Assembly: GCA_017475235.1 (NCBI GenBank)
Contig: JAFVGA010000009.1
Coordinates: forward strand, 1 to 41,954
DNA: 41,954 bases
Reading direction: 5' to 3'
DNA from: Eubacterium sp.
GTDB lineage: Bacteria > Bacillota > Clostridia > Lachnospirales > Lachnospiraceae
The notes under the pieces are model-generated. The model was given only the letters and a program-made list of their open reading frames with translations. It was not told where the DNA came from and made no database searches. Of this stretch, positions 6,360 to 14,421 are shown piece by piece. The position numbers were made by a program, and so were the translations under genes. Position 1 is the first letter of the stretch; every line of letters begins with the position of its first letter.

Positions 6360-7811
6360 TTATTGTTGTCCTTGCTCGTTTGTATATTGCTTTGACAATC
6401 TCTTAAGTGTCTTGTAGTCAGTTCCCTTCAATGTCTTGTTTAGAAGCTTGCGTCCGTAGCTGACTGATGTAGGGTTTTCCAATACTACTGATAGTGCCTG
6501 TCCGTTCCAAAGAACTCGCTGACGAGATGACTCGCCAATAACTCCAAATGAGACGATGTTCCAACCATCATATCCTTTGTGTCCAGAAACTTTTGTCTGA
6601 AGTAGAGCCATTGATGAAGCGTCGATATCTGTTTCCAAACAATCGTTAACCGCATTCAACACGCCGTTATATCTGAGTAGCATAGTAGGAGACAATGCCT
6701 TGTTGGCCACGCCCTTAAGCACTACAGTTTGGTTTCTATTTCTCTGCAAGTCGCCATCGGCGAAGGCCTTACGAGTTCTAGCGAATGTTAGAGCCTCGTT
6801 ACCATCCATATGCATTTCACCCTTCTTGAATTTATATCTCTTTCTCTTGCCGTTGTCTTCGCCGTAGTCTTCGTAAGTTGTGTAAGAGAAACTCTTTTCA
6901 ACGTCCACGTCCACGCCGCCTAATTCATCAATAAGTTTTCCAAAACCAGTGAAGTTAAGCTGTGCGTAGTGGTAGTGGTCTTTATCTACATTAAATTTAA
7001 ACTTCTTCTTCAAAGAATCCATAAGAGCATTTTTGCCGTGATCCCAGTGAACTTCGCAGGCGTAGTTCCATCCAGCGGCTCCAACCTTTTCGCCGTTGTT
7101 GTTTCTAGCCTGACCGTTTCCGTAAAGACCAATGTGAGTAAGTTTATCTGAGTTAAGAGCCGTGTCAATTGAAACGCTCTTTGCTATTACTGGAATATAG
7201 TAATCACGAGGAACAGAAACCATAGTTACTGTGCTAGTCTTTGGATTGACTGCAGCAAGAATGTTTGTGTCTGATCTCTCGTTTCCTTCTTTATTTAAAT
7301 CACCAAAAGTATCAGTAGCTGATACAAATACAACAAAAGGATTTTCATCAACCTTGCTCTTTCCGCCTAGTGAAAGGAATGGAAGAACAAAGATGCAAAC
7401 TAACAATGCAATGCTGACAAGTATTGATATAACTTTACCAACGCGTTTAGTCGAACGCTTCTTTCCGTTCGCCAAAATAAACGCGATAATTAGGAATACA
7501 ACTAGAGCAGCGCAAATGCCGATAAACCAAGCGTCAGGAACGTTTGGCATGTACGACCATTTGTGAGCCATCATTAGGTACACAAAGTATCCTGAAAGAG
7601 CCAACTGAATAACAACCAAAATCATACTTAGAATCGTACTGTTTTTAAGTTTCTTGGCGTCGTTCTTAGTTACCCTGCCAGAGTTTCTAGGCTGCTTTGG
7701 TGCTTTGCCTGAAGATTGTCTATCTCTACGAGAAGATGCCTTCGACAAACCCTCTGAGCTGTAGCCATAATCTCCTTTTTTAATACTGTCAGGACCATTT
7801 AAATTGTTCAT
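6360..7811 (-). CDS. LCP family (LytR-CpsA-Psr) glycopolymer ligase
   Basis: A 483-residue LCP protein. Members transfer lipid-linked glycopolymers, such as wall teichoic acid or capsule, to peptidoglycan on the outer membrane face. The N-terminal 55 residues are polar and basic; three transmembrane helices follow (about 59-80, 94-114, 125-147), then the LCP domain. Diagnostic residues are visible: ERSDTN (178-183), SVPRDYY (199-205) with the conserved Arg-Asp, and FARTRKAFADGDLQRNRNQ in the second half, the Arg-rich region that binds the polyprenyl pyrophosphate. The first gene of the LCP-murG-DUF6273 operon, it is transcribed away from the polymer cluster it probably serves. The ribosome binding site is AGGAGG. 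Confidence 0.92.
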   Translation of the reverse strand: MNNLNGPDSIKKGDYGYSSEGLSKASSRRDRQSSGKAPKQPRNSGRVTKNDAKKLKNSTILSMILVVIQLALSGYFVYLMMAHKWSYMPNVPDAWFIGICAALVVFLIIAFILANGKKRSTKRVGKVISILVSIALLVCIFVLPFLSLGGKSKVDENPFVVFVSATDTFGDLNKEGNERSDTNILAAVNPKTSTVTMVSVPRDYYIPVIAKSVSIDTALNSDKLTHIGLYGNGQARNNNGEKVGAAGWNYACEVHWDHGKNALMDSLKKKFKFNVDKDHYHYAQLNFTGFGKLIDELGGVDVDVEKSFSYTTYEDYGEDNGKRKRYKFKKGEMHMDGNEALTFARTRKAFADGDLQRNRNQTVVLKGVANKALSPTMLLRYNGVLNAVNDCLETDIDASSMALLQTKVSGHKGYDGWNIVSFGVIGESSRQRVLWNGQALSVVLENPTSVSYGRKLLNKTLKGTDYKTLKRLSKQYTNEQGQQ

Positions 7812-7859
7812 AAAATCCTCCTATTAATAGGTAAGTATTTTCTATAAAAAGTCGCTAGT

Positions 7860-7888
7860 ATTATAGCATTATTGCGTTTGATTGACAA
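7860..7888 (-). promoter_or_regulatory. Promoter of LCP-murG operon
   Basis: On the minus strand: TTGTCA (7888-7883), 17-base spacer, TATAAT (7865-7860). The -35 box overlaps the -35 box of the divergent plus-strand promoter by five bases. Confidence 0.65.
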
Positions 7889-7910
7889 ACAATATGCCCT
7901 TTGATAAAAT
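7882..7910 (+). promoter_or_regulatory. Promoter of polymer cluster
   Basis: A near-consensus sigma-A promoter: TTGACA (7882-7887), 17-base spacer, TAAAAT (7905-7910), 28 bases before the ATG at 7939. Its -35 box overlaps that of the divergent LCP promoter. Confidence 0.8.
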
Positions 7911-7938
7911 TTAGTTGATTTAATAAGAGGTTGTTTTT

Positions 7939-9360
7939 ATGAGAAAATCAAGAACATTTAGAAGGATAGTTGTCTTGTTTTTGCTTGCAATTGTTGTTGC
8001 GGCGCAGACTGCTATCTTTATCTATTATTGGAATAACTATTATGCCGGCGGCACAGAATTGTTCTTCAAGGGACATATCGTGCTATTCTTTTTATACGGC
8101 TTAATGTTCTTGGTGTTCTGTAACGTATATGGCGCATTTAAACTGGGAACTCTCCAGTATGCCAACCTCGTTTTCTCGCAGATTCTTGCGATACTTTTCA
8201 CAAACTTATTTATATATCTACAAGCATCGTTGCTTTCTTTGAAACTGGTTAATGTAGCACCACTTATTGGAATGTCATTCATCAACTTGCTTTGTTGTTT
8301 GATTTGGTGTTTGCTTGCTCTCGGTGTTTACCGATGGCTATATCCGCCTCGAAAGCTTCTTTTAATATACAGTGATAGAGATCCAGATAACCTAGTTAAG
8401 AAAATTGAAACTAGAGAAGACAAGTACTTGATTGATGATAGAATCCACTGTGATTCACCTGCTGAGGAAATTAGAAATGCGATTAGAAGACACAAGGCAG
8501 TTCTTCTTTGTGATATTCCTAGCGGACGAAGAAACAAAATTATCAAGTATTGTTACATGCACGATAAGAGAGCGTATGTAACTCCAAAACTCTCTGACTT
8601 AATCATTCTTGGTGCAGGACAAAACACATTGTTTGACTCACCGCTTTTGGTTACAAAAATCAAGGGACTTAAATGGGAGCAGGCAGCGCTTAAGAGATTA
8701 GTTGATATAATCATTTCTTTGATTTTGTGTATTCCTACTATATTTATAACTATTCTTGTTGCAATTGGTGATTTGATTTGGGATAGAGGGCCAATCTTTT
8801 ATCTTCAACCAAGAATCACACAAAACGGCAAGAAGTTTAAGATTATTAAATTTAGAAGTATGAAGGTAGACTCTGAAAATGAGGGCGCTCAGCTTGCAAA
8901 GAAAGATGACGATCGAATCACAAAAGTTGGTCGTGTCTTGAGAGCAACTCATTTGGACGAACTACCTCAGGTTTTCAATATACTTATCGGTCAGATGTCT
9001 GTTGTAGGACCTCGTCCTGAAAGACCAGAGATCGCCGAAGAATACTTAGCAGACATTCCAGAGTTTAAGTTTAGACTTAAAGTAAAAGCTGGACTAACTG
9101 GATACGCTCAAGTTTATGGTAAGTACAACACAACACCATATGACAAACTAAAACTAGACTTATTCTACATTCAAAACTATTCATTCTGGAGAGACATTCA
9201 GCTTCTTCTAATGACATTTAAGATTCTCTTTATCAAGGAGAACAGAGAGGGTGTAGACCAAGATCAAAAGACAGCAAGTGTTGAGAACCCAAAGAAAAAA
9301 CAAGAATATGACCTAGGTGAAGTTGAACCACCTATGGAGGAATTATATAAAGGTGAGTAA
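7939..9360 (+). CDS. Polyprenyl glycosylphosphotransferase (WcaJ/WbaP-like)
   Basis: A 473-residue initiating sugar-phosphate transferase that loads the first sugar phosphate from a nucleotide sugar onto undecaprenyl phosphate. The N-terminal part has four transmembrane segments (about 10-30, 44-65, 75-100, 108-132), then a nucleotide-binding-like central region with a degenerate Rossmann pattern. The catalytic bacterial-sugar-transferase domain begins near 250 with the re-entrant helix KRLVDIIIS (252-260), followed by KIIKFRSMKVDSE (301-313), the Asp-Glu dyad in LDELPQVFNILIGQMS (339-354) and VVGPRPERPE (355-364). The C-terminal 35 residues are charged. First gene of the cluster; it apparently takes the place of a TagO-type polytopic enzyme, which is not seen in this window. 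The donor sugar cannot be read. Confidence 0.9.
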   Translation: MRKSRTFRRIVVLFLLAIVVAAQTAIFIYYWNNYYAGGTELFFKGHIVLFFLYGLMFLVFCNVYGAFKLGTLQYANLVFSQILAILFTNLFIYLQASLLSLKLVNVAPLIGMSFINLLCCLIWCLLALGVYRWLYPPRKLLLIYSDRDPDNLVKKIETREDKYLIDDRIHCDSPAEEIRNAIRRHKAVLLCDIPSGRRNKIIKYCYMHDKRAYVTPKLSDLIILGAGQNTLFDSPLLVTKIKGLKWEQAALKRLVDIIISLILCIPTIFITILVAIGDLIWDRGPIFYLQPRITQNGKKFKIIKFRSMKVDSENEGAQLAKKDDDRITKVGRVLRATHLDELPQVFNILIGQMSVVGPRPERPEIAEEYLADIPEFKFRLKVKAGLTGYAQVYGKYNTTPYDKLKLDLFYIQNYSFWRDIQLLLMTFKILFIKENREGVDQDQKTASVENPKKKQEYDLGEVEPPMEELYKGE

Positions 9361-9361
9361 A

Positions 9362-10177
9362 ATGGCAGACTATTCAGTATTGATGTCGGTTTACAAAAAA
9401 GAAAACCCAGAGTATTTAAAGACTGCCATTGAAAGCATGCTTGACCAAAGTGTTGCTACAAATGACTTTGTATTAGTGTGCGATGGACCACTAACTGATA
9501 GCTTGGATGAAGTGATTTCGAATTTCGAGAGAACTAATCCGGGCTTATTTAATGTTGTGAGACTCCCAGAAAATATGGGGCTTGCCATGGCGTTGAACGA
9601 GGGCATCAAGCATTGCAAAAATGAAATTGTTGCCAGAATGGATTCGGACGATTTCAGCAAACCTGATCGAATTGAAAAAGAATTGAAGGCCATGGATGAG
9701 ACTGGCGCAGATATTGTCGGTACAAACATCTTTGAATTTAACGGCGACATCACTCGATTAACTGGTGAACGTAGCCTTCCCGAAACCGACGAAGAAATAA
9801 GAGAGTTTGCAAAATCAAGAAGTCCATTCAACCACCCATCAGTCGTTTACAAAAAATCAAAAGTAGAACTTGTGGGCGGATACGGAAAGTTCGATTACTT
9901 TGAAGACTACTATCTTTGGATTACACTTCTTCAAAACGGATGCAAAGGCTACAATGTACAAGAATCGCTCGTTTTAATGAGGGCTGGAGATGATTTGTAT
10001 CTTCGTCGCGGAGGCAAGGACTACGCAAAATGTATTATCGCATTTAAAAAGCATATGCTTAAAATAGGATATATTTCGAGATTTAATTATTTGACTCAAG
10101 TTGGAGCGAGAGTAGCAGTTGCAATCGCGCCAAATAAATTTAGAGAAAAAGTTTATAAGAAAAAACTCAGAGGTTAG
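9362..10177 (+). CDS. GT2 family glycosyltransferase
   Basis: A 271-residue GT-A fold glycosyltransferase of family 2. I start it at the ATG at 9362, which follows an AAAGGTGAG site; a longer in-frame start at 9317 lies inside the previous gene. The nucleotide-binding opening is SVLMSVYKKENPEYL (5-19), the metal-binding DxD motif reads MDSDD (93-97), and the acceptor-side region contains FNHPSVVYKK and YGKFDYFEDYYLW, typical of AmsE/WcaA-like capsule enzymes. No transmembrane helices are visible, so it would act on the cytoplasmic face. It lies one base after the initiating transferase and probably adds the second sugar. Confidence 0.88.
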   Translation: MADYSVLMSVYKKENPEYLKTAIESMLDQSVATNDFVLVCDGPLTDSLDEVISNFERTNPGLFNVVRLPENMGLAMALNEGIKHCKNEIVARMDSDDFSKPDRIEKELKAMDETGADIVGTNIFEFNGDITRLTGERSLPETDEEIREFAKSRSPFNHPSVVYKKSKVELVGGYGKFDYFEDYYLWITLLQNGCKGYNVQESLVLMRAGDDLYLRRGGKDYAKCIIAFKKHMLKIGYISRFNYLTQVGARVAVAIAPNKFREKVYKKKLRG

Positions 10178-10179
10178 CA

Positions 10180-11322
10180 ATGGACAAGGCGGAAATGAAA
10201 AAATCGATGTTGAAGATTGCGTTCAAGCCACTTACTCTTCTCAATATGATAAAGAAGAAAGACAAGAGGCTTATTTTCTTTTACTCAAATCTTGGGTTCA
10301 GAGACAATGTAAAGGCATTCTACGACTATTTGATTGAGAATAATTACAATGAAAAATATTACATAGTTGTCAGCATAAATGATTTTGAAGATTATGTTCA
10401 TAAATCGCCAAAACATGTTAAGTTTGTCGACAACAAAGAAGGCATCAAGTATTTTATGAAAGCAAAGTACGCATTCTACTGCTTTGGAAAATACCCAATC
10501 AAGCCAGCTAAGAGCCAGATGGTTGTTAACCTTTGGCACGGAACACCTCTAAAGAAAATTGGAAATTTAGAAGAGGGAAAAGAGCAGATTGATTACAACT
10601 TCTTCACAAAGGTTGTGGCTTCATCGCCAATGTACCAACCAATTATGGCGGATATATTCGGCTGCAGCGAAGAAGATGTGGACGTTTTAGGAAACCCAAG
10701 AAACGACGAGATGTTTAAAGTAAATCAAATCTTAGATACAGCAATCCTTCGCGGCGCTAGACGCCTTATCGTTTGGCTTCCAACATATCGCGAGTACAAG
10801 GACGATATGCTCGTGCCACTTCTAAGTAGAAGTGATCTCGAGGACTTGAACAAGTTCTTAAAAATGAAAAACTGGAGAATGATTATCAAACTTCATCCAC
10901 TTCAAGAGGCAAGCCTCAATGAGATGAAGTATTCCCATATAGACATTTACAACGAAAAGCAACTTCGCGAAAATGACATGAGCGTCTACACAATTCTAAG
11001 AAACGCAGATGCGCTCATTACCGACTATTCATCGGTATTCTTCGACTACTTGATGCTCGATCGCCCAATCGCTTTCGTGACCGAGGACTTCGACGAATAC
11101 AAGAAGAAAAGAGGTTTCATTTTCGACAAGCCAGAGGACTTTATGCCAGGGCCAAGACTTAAGGACCTAGATCAGATGAAAAATTTCCTTAGCTCGGTGG
11201 ACTATGGAATCGATACTTACAGAGACGACCGCCACGAAGTAAACGCGATGGTGAACACATACAACGATGGAAGAAGTGCGATGAGAATCGCCGCAAACTA
11301 TTTGGATAATGAAGATAATTAA
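10180..11322 (+). CDS. CDP-glycerol:glycerophosphotransferase 1
   Basis: A 380-residue member of the TagB/TagF family (Glyphos_transf), which transfers glycerol phosphate from CDP-glycerol to a lipid-linked acceptor. Key motifs: LWHGTPLKKIG (118-128) with the conserved His, LGNPRNDEMF near 170, WLPTYREYKDD near 205, KLHPLQ in the middle, and ITDYSSVFFDY (about 278-288). It lacks an extra glycosyltransferase domain. Only two bases separate it from the GT2 gene and its end overlaps the next paralogue by 14 bases. It could be the primase (TagB role), adding the first glycerol phosphate, or a polymerase; sequence alone does not decide. Confidence 0.88.
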   Translation: MDKAEMKKSMLKIAFKPLTLLNMIKKKDKRLIFFYSNLGFRDNVKAFYDYLIENNYNEKYYIVVSINDFEDYVHKSPKHVKFVDNKEGIKYFMKAKYAFYCFGKYPIKPAKSQMVVNLWHGTPLKKIGNLEEGKEQIDYNFFTKVVASSPMYQPIMADIFGCSEEDVDVLGNPRNDEMFKVNQILDTAILRGARRLIVWLPTYREYKDDMLVPLLSRSDLEDLNKFLKMKNWRMIIKLHPLQEASLNEMKYSHIDIYNEKQLRENDMSVYTILRNADALITDYSSVFFDYLMLDRPIAFVTEDFDEYKKKRGFIFDKPEDFMPGPRLKDLDQMKNFLSSVDYGIDTYRDDRHEVNAMVNTYNDGRSAMRIAANYLDNEDN

Positions 11323-12508
11323 AGATATATTGAGAGCACTAATGCTCGTGTACAAAAGAATACTTTACAAGATTGCCTGTGCCAGAACAAAAGTGGATGA
11401 CAAGACAATCTTTTTCGAGAGCTTCCAAGGAAGAAGTTTTAGTTGTAGTCCAAAAGCCATCTTCGAAGAAATGAGAGACTCAGGTGAATACGCAGACTAC
11501 GAGTTTGTATGGGGCTTGAGAGATGCCAAAGTGCATAACTTCAGAAAGATTATGAAGAAGTTGAGTGCCCCAGATGGTTCTACGGGCGGAGCAACTATCA
11601 CGATTCACAAATATGAGACTTATCGTTACTACAAGACTCTTGCAAAGGCTAAGTATTGGATTATGAATTCAAATGTTCGTCCGTTCCTCAAGCCAAGAAA
11701 AAATCAAGTATATATTCAGACATGGCACGGAACTCCTTTGAAGAGAATAGGATTGGATGTGCCAGGAAGCGACCTGGACTACGCCAAAGAGGGAAAGAAA
11801 TTCTCATATATGATTTCGCCTTCAAAGTATTGTACTGATAAATATATTTCTGCATTTGGATTGCAGGGTAGAGAAGATATTATTTTAGAAACTGGCTATC
11901 CTAGAAACGATGCGTTGTTTACTTTTGATCAGGCAAAGGTAAATTCTATTTTAAGAGAACTTGATGTTCCAAGAGGAAAGAAAATAATTTTATACGCACC
12001 AACGTTCAGAGATAATAAGCACTCACAAGTTAGTGGATATGAGAATGCATCGGGAATAGACTTTGACAAACTAAGAGAACAACTTGGAAATGAATATATA
12101 ATCCTATTTAGAGCACACTACTTTGTTGCTAAGAATATGGATTTCGCAAAATACAAAGACTTTATTATAGATGTTTCAGATTACGAAGACGTGAACGATT
12201 TGTATATCATAAGCGATATGCTTATCACAGATTATTCATCAGTATTTTTCGACTATGCAAACCTCAAACGCCCAATCATCTTCTATATGTATGATTACGA
12301 GGACTACAAAGAAAATGCTAGAGACTTCTATTTAGATGAGACTGAGCTCCCAGGACCAATAACAAAGACACAAAAAGAACTAGTTCAGGAAATAAACAAC
12401 ACGCTTTACTTTATACCAGGCGCAAGATATTCAATGTTCAATCAAAAATTTAATCATCTCGACGGAATCAATTGCGGACTTAATGTTGCTAGAAAGATAA
12501 TTAAATAA
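11309..12508 (+). CDS. CDP-glycerol:glycerophosphotransferase 2
   Basis: A 399-residue TagB/TagF-family enzyme. Motifs: FFESFQGRSFSCSPKAIF (35-52), the family opening, TWHGTPLKRIGLD (138-150), TGYPRNDALF near 196, LYAPTFRDN near 225, LFRAHYF near 268 and ITDYSSVFFDYANL (about 308-321). The basic, amphipathic N-terminus (residues 1-25) could attach it to the membrane, as in TagF. It overlaps the previous gene by 14 bases with no strong ribosome binding site, so translation is probably coupled. Closer in sequence to the minus-strand paralogue and the fusion proteins than to paralogue 1, judging by the shared FESF and YAPT motifs. Confidence 0.88.
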   Translation: MKIIKDILRALMLVYKRILYKIACARTKVDDKTIFFESFQGRSFSCSPKAIFEEMRDSGEYADYEFVWGLRDAKVHNFRKIMKKLSAPDGSTGGATITIHKYETYRYYKTLAKAKYWIMNSNVRPFLKPRKNQVYIQTWHGTPLKRIGLDVPGSDLDYAKEGKKFSYMISPSKYCTDKYISAFGLQGREDIILETGYPRNDALFTFDQAKVNSILRELDVPRGKKIILYAPTFRDNKHSQVSGYENASGIDFDKLREQLGNEYIILFRAHYFVAKNMDFAKYKDFIIDVSDYEDVNDLYIISDMLITDYSSVFFDYANLKRPIIFYMYDYEDYKENARDFYLDETELPGPITKTQKELVQEINNTLYFIPGARYSMFNQKFNHLDGINCGLNVARKIIK

Positions 12509-12614
12509 TATAGATAAATATTTAAACAGAGAAAAAGAGGTGGGGTCAAACGATTGTTAGTGCGACCTCACCTCTTTTTCTCTGCCTAAAAATCTATTCT
12601 TCTATATTATCTAA
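12501..12614. repeat. Imperfect inverted repeat in gene tails around copy B
   Basis: Bases 12501-12520 match the reverse complement of 12595-12614 at 17 of 20 positions, with a 10-base exact core. The left arm includes the final codons and stop of the plus-strand gene; the right arm includes the final codons of the minus-strand gene. The layout matches the 20-bp arms around copy A. Confidence 0.7.
12527..12584. terminator. Bidirectional terminator with conserved loop (copy B)
   Basis: Arms 12527-12547 and 12564-12584 form a 21-bp stem with one G.U pair, flanked by A- and T-runs, between converging glycerophosphotransferase genes. The 16-nt loop carries AACGATTGTTAGTG at 12549-12562, identical to copy A at 4147-4160. 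Confidence 0.9.
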
Positions 12615-13787
12615 ATAACTTTGCTCTGTAATCAAGTCCACAATTGCTTTTGATGCTGTTCCTTCGTCACAGTGATTATATTTTTTGTGGAAAGCATCAT
12701 ATTTTTCTTCCCAGTCTTCTTTGTTGTAGTTCTTGATTGATTCAATTAATTCATCATTGTCATAAACTAGTGGGCCGGGAGCTTCTTCTTTGAAGTCGAA
12801 GTAGAAGCCACGAAGGTCATTCATGTATTCGTCGTAGTCGTAAGTGAAGAATACGATTGGACGATTCAAAACGCTGTAGTCAAACATTACCGAAGAGTAG
12901 TCCGTGATCAACATGTCTGAAACCAAGTAAAGATCGGCAATATCGCAGCCCTCGTCAAACTGATAAACAAATCCCTCGTACTTGCTCCAGTCCACAGAAT
13001 CTTTTATTAAGTAGTGATACTTAACAATCATCACGTACTCATCTGACAACTCATCGCGCAATGCGTCGAAGTCCATTTGGTTTGCAAATTTGTATTTGCC
13101 CAAGTCGTAATATTGATTATCTCTCCATGTTGGAGCGTACAAAATTACTTTTTTATTAAGTGGAAGACCCAGTTTACGTTTCAACTCAAAAATCTGACTA
13201 GCAGTTGTGTTCAAAAGCTTGTCGTTTCTTGGGTATCCAACTTCCAAAATTGTTTTATCAAAATCAAAGCACTGTCTGAAAATCTTTGTCGAGTACGAGT
13301 TCTGAGATAATAGATAATCCCACGCTGCAATACTCTTTCTGAAGTGCTTGTGATATCTATCTACATTAGTGTTTCCTGCCATATCGATTGCTTCCATATC
13401 TAGCGCAAGCTTCTTCAAAGGAGTTCCATGCCAAGTTTGGATGTACTGACCTTTTCTGTTCTTGTGAAGATATCGCGGAAGTCTAGAATCAGACACGATA
13501 AAAGCAGCAGAAGAATAAACCTTAAAGAAAGGCATAGTTTTGTAAGTGATTGTCTTGAATTTACCAGGAATCATGCTAAGATCCACATCTTTTACGTTTT
13601 TGAAGGCCCAATAAACGTCAAACTTCTCATCAAGCCCCTGTTTTACGAATTCTTCGTAGATGTAGCGAGGGTTTCCTGTGTAATTTCTAAACATACTACT
13701 CTCAAAGACTATTACGTTCTCTTTAAACTTAATAGTCATTGCGAATAACTTATAAAAATTTGTCAAAAACTGCTTAATATACTTCAT
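12594..13787 (-). CDS. CDP-glycerol:glycerophosphotransferase 3 (inverted)
   Basis: A 397-residue TagB/TagF-family enzyme encoded against the direction of the cluster. Motifs: VFESSMFRNYTGNPRYIY (27-44), TWHGTPLKKLALD (118-130), VGYPRNDKLL near 187, LYAPTWRDN near 215, KYHYL near 260 and ITDYSSVMFDYSVLNRP near 298. The N-terminal 24 residues are basic and hydrophobic, a likely membrane anchor. The nearest GGAGG lies 14 bases from the ATG, a rather long gap. It converges on paralogue 2 and diverges from tagD, so it has its own promoter; a TAAAAT-like -10 lies near 13830 on the minus strand. Independent expression may let the cell alter polymer length or branching (inference). Confidence 0.88.
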   Translation of the reverse strand: MKYIKQFLTNFYKLFAMTIKFKENVIVFESSMFRNYTGNPRYIYEEFVKQGLDEKFDVYWAFKNVKDVDLSMIPGKFKTITYKTMPFFKVYSSAAFIVSDSRLPRYLHKNRKGQYIQTWHGTPLKKLALDMEAIDMAGNTNVDRYHKHFRKSIAAWDYLLSQNSYSTKIFRQCFDFDKTILEVGYPRNDKLLNTTASQIFELKRKLGLPLNKKVILYAPTWRDNQYYDLGKYKFANQMDFDALRDELSDEYVMIVKYHYLIKDSVDWSKYEGFVYQFDEGCDIADLYLVSDMLITDYSSVMFDYSVLNRPIVFFTYDYDEYMNDLRGFYFDFKEEAPGPLVYDNDELIESIKNYNKEDWEEKYDAFHKKYNHCDEGTASKAIVDLITEQSYLDNIEE

Positions 13788-13908
13788 AAAAAAGTAAAAA
13801 TCCTCCAGTAGTTTTTTGCACAGGTGTTATTTTATCATATATGAGAAAATTTACCACATTTTAGGGAATTTACACCCGAAAAGATGTTCGACGAAAGCCC
13901 CATATTTA

Positions 13909-13937
13909 TTGATAATTATGGGTGCATAAGTTATAAT
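13909..13937 (+). promoter_or_regulatory. Promoter of tagD operon
   Basis: TTGATA (13909-13914), 17-base spacer, TATAAT (13932-13937). The predicted transcript would start near 13944 and carry a 60-70 base leader before tagD. Confidence 0.7.
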
Positions 13938-13963
13938 ATTATGAGACTTTATGAAAGGAGATA

Positions 13964-14005
13964 ATGCCTTTTTATTTTTTAGTGTGCAAAAAGGTATTGT
14001 TCTGA
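13964..14005 (+). CDS. Possible 13-codon leader peptide before tagD
   Basis: An ATG at 13964 follows an AAAGGAG site (13954-13960) and opens a 13-residue hydrophobic peptide, MPFYFLVCKKVLF, that stops at 14005, five bases before the tagD ATG. The tagD start itself has only a weak, distant AAAAAGG. The arrangement would suit translational coupling or leader-peptide control. The gap between the site and ATG is short (three bases), and the ORF could be chance. Confidence 0.35.
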   Translation: MPFYFLVCKKVLF

Positions 14006-14010
14006 TTATT

Positions 14011-14403
14011 ATGAAAAAAGTTATCACATACGGCACTTTTGATATGCTTCACTATGGACATATTAACTTGCTTAGAAGAGCAAAAGAATTGGGTGATTAC
14101 CTAGTAGTTGTCCTATCAACTGATGAGTTCAACTGGAACATGAAACAGAAGAAGTGCTACTTTACATATGAAGAGAGAAAAATGGTGCTTGAAGCCATTA
14201 AATATGTGGACGAGGTTCTTCCAGAGAACAACTGGGAGCAGAAGATTGACGATGTTAAGGATAATGATATCGACGTTTTCGTAATGGGCAACGACTGGGA
14301 AGGTAAATTTGACTTCCTAAAGGACTACTGCGAAGTAGTTTACTTGCCAAGAACTGAGGGAATTTCAACAACACAGATTAAGGATGACTTAAACAAGAAA
14401 TAA
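14011..14403 (+). CDS. tagD: Glycerol-3-phosphate cytidylyltransferase
   Basis: A 130-residue nucleotidyltransferase that makes CDP-glycerol from CTP and glycerol 3-phosphate, the donor for all glycerophosphotransferases in the cluster. The class signature is complete: YGTFDMLHYGH (7-17) with the HxGH motif, and PRTEGISTTQI (113-123), which contacts CTP. Length equals the TagD/GCT family norm. I start at 14011, because the longer in-frame start at 13951 has no ribosome binding site and adds residues absent from the family. The gene shares a promoter with the fusion enzyme 18 bases downstream. Confidence 0.95.
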   Translation: MKKVITYGTFDMLHYGHINLLRRAKELGDYLVVVLSTDEFNWNMKQKKCYFTYEERKMVLEAIKYVDEVLPENNWEQKIDDVKDNDIDVFVMGNDWEGKFDFLKDYCEVVYLPRTEGISTTQIKDDLNKK

Positions 14404-14421
14404 TTTAAGTCTGGAGGATAT

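Noticed and set aside
13951-14010. A longer TagD with 20 extra N-terminal residues.
   Set aside because: The ATG at 13951 lies only a few bases from the predicted transcript start, has no ribosome site, and the extra residues are absent from the TagD family.
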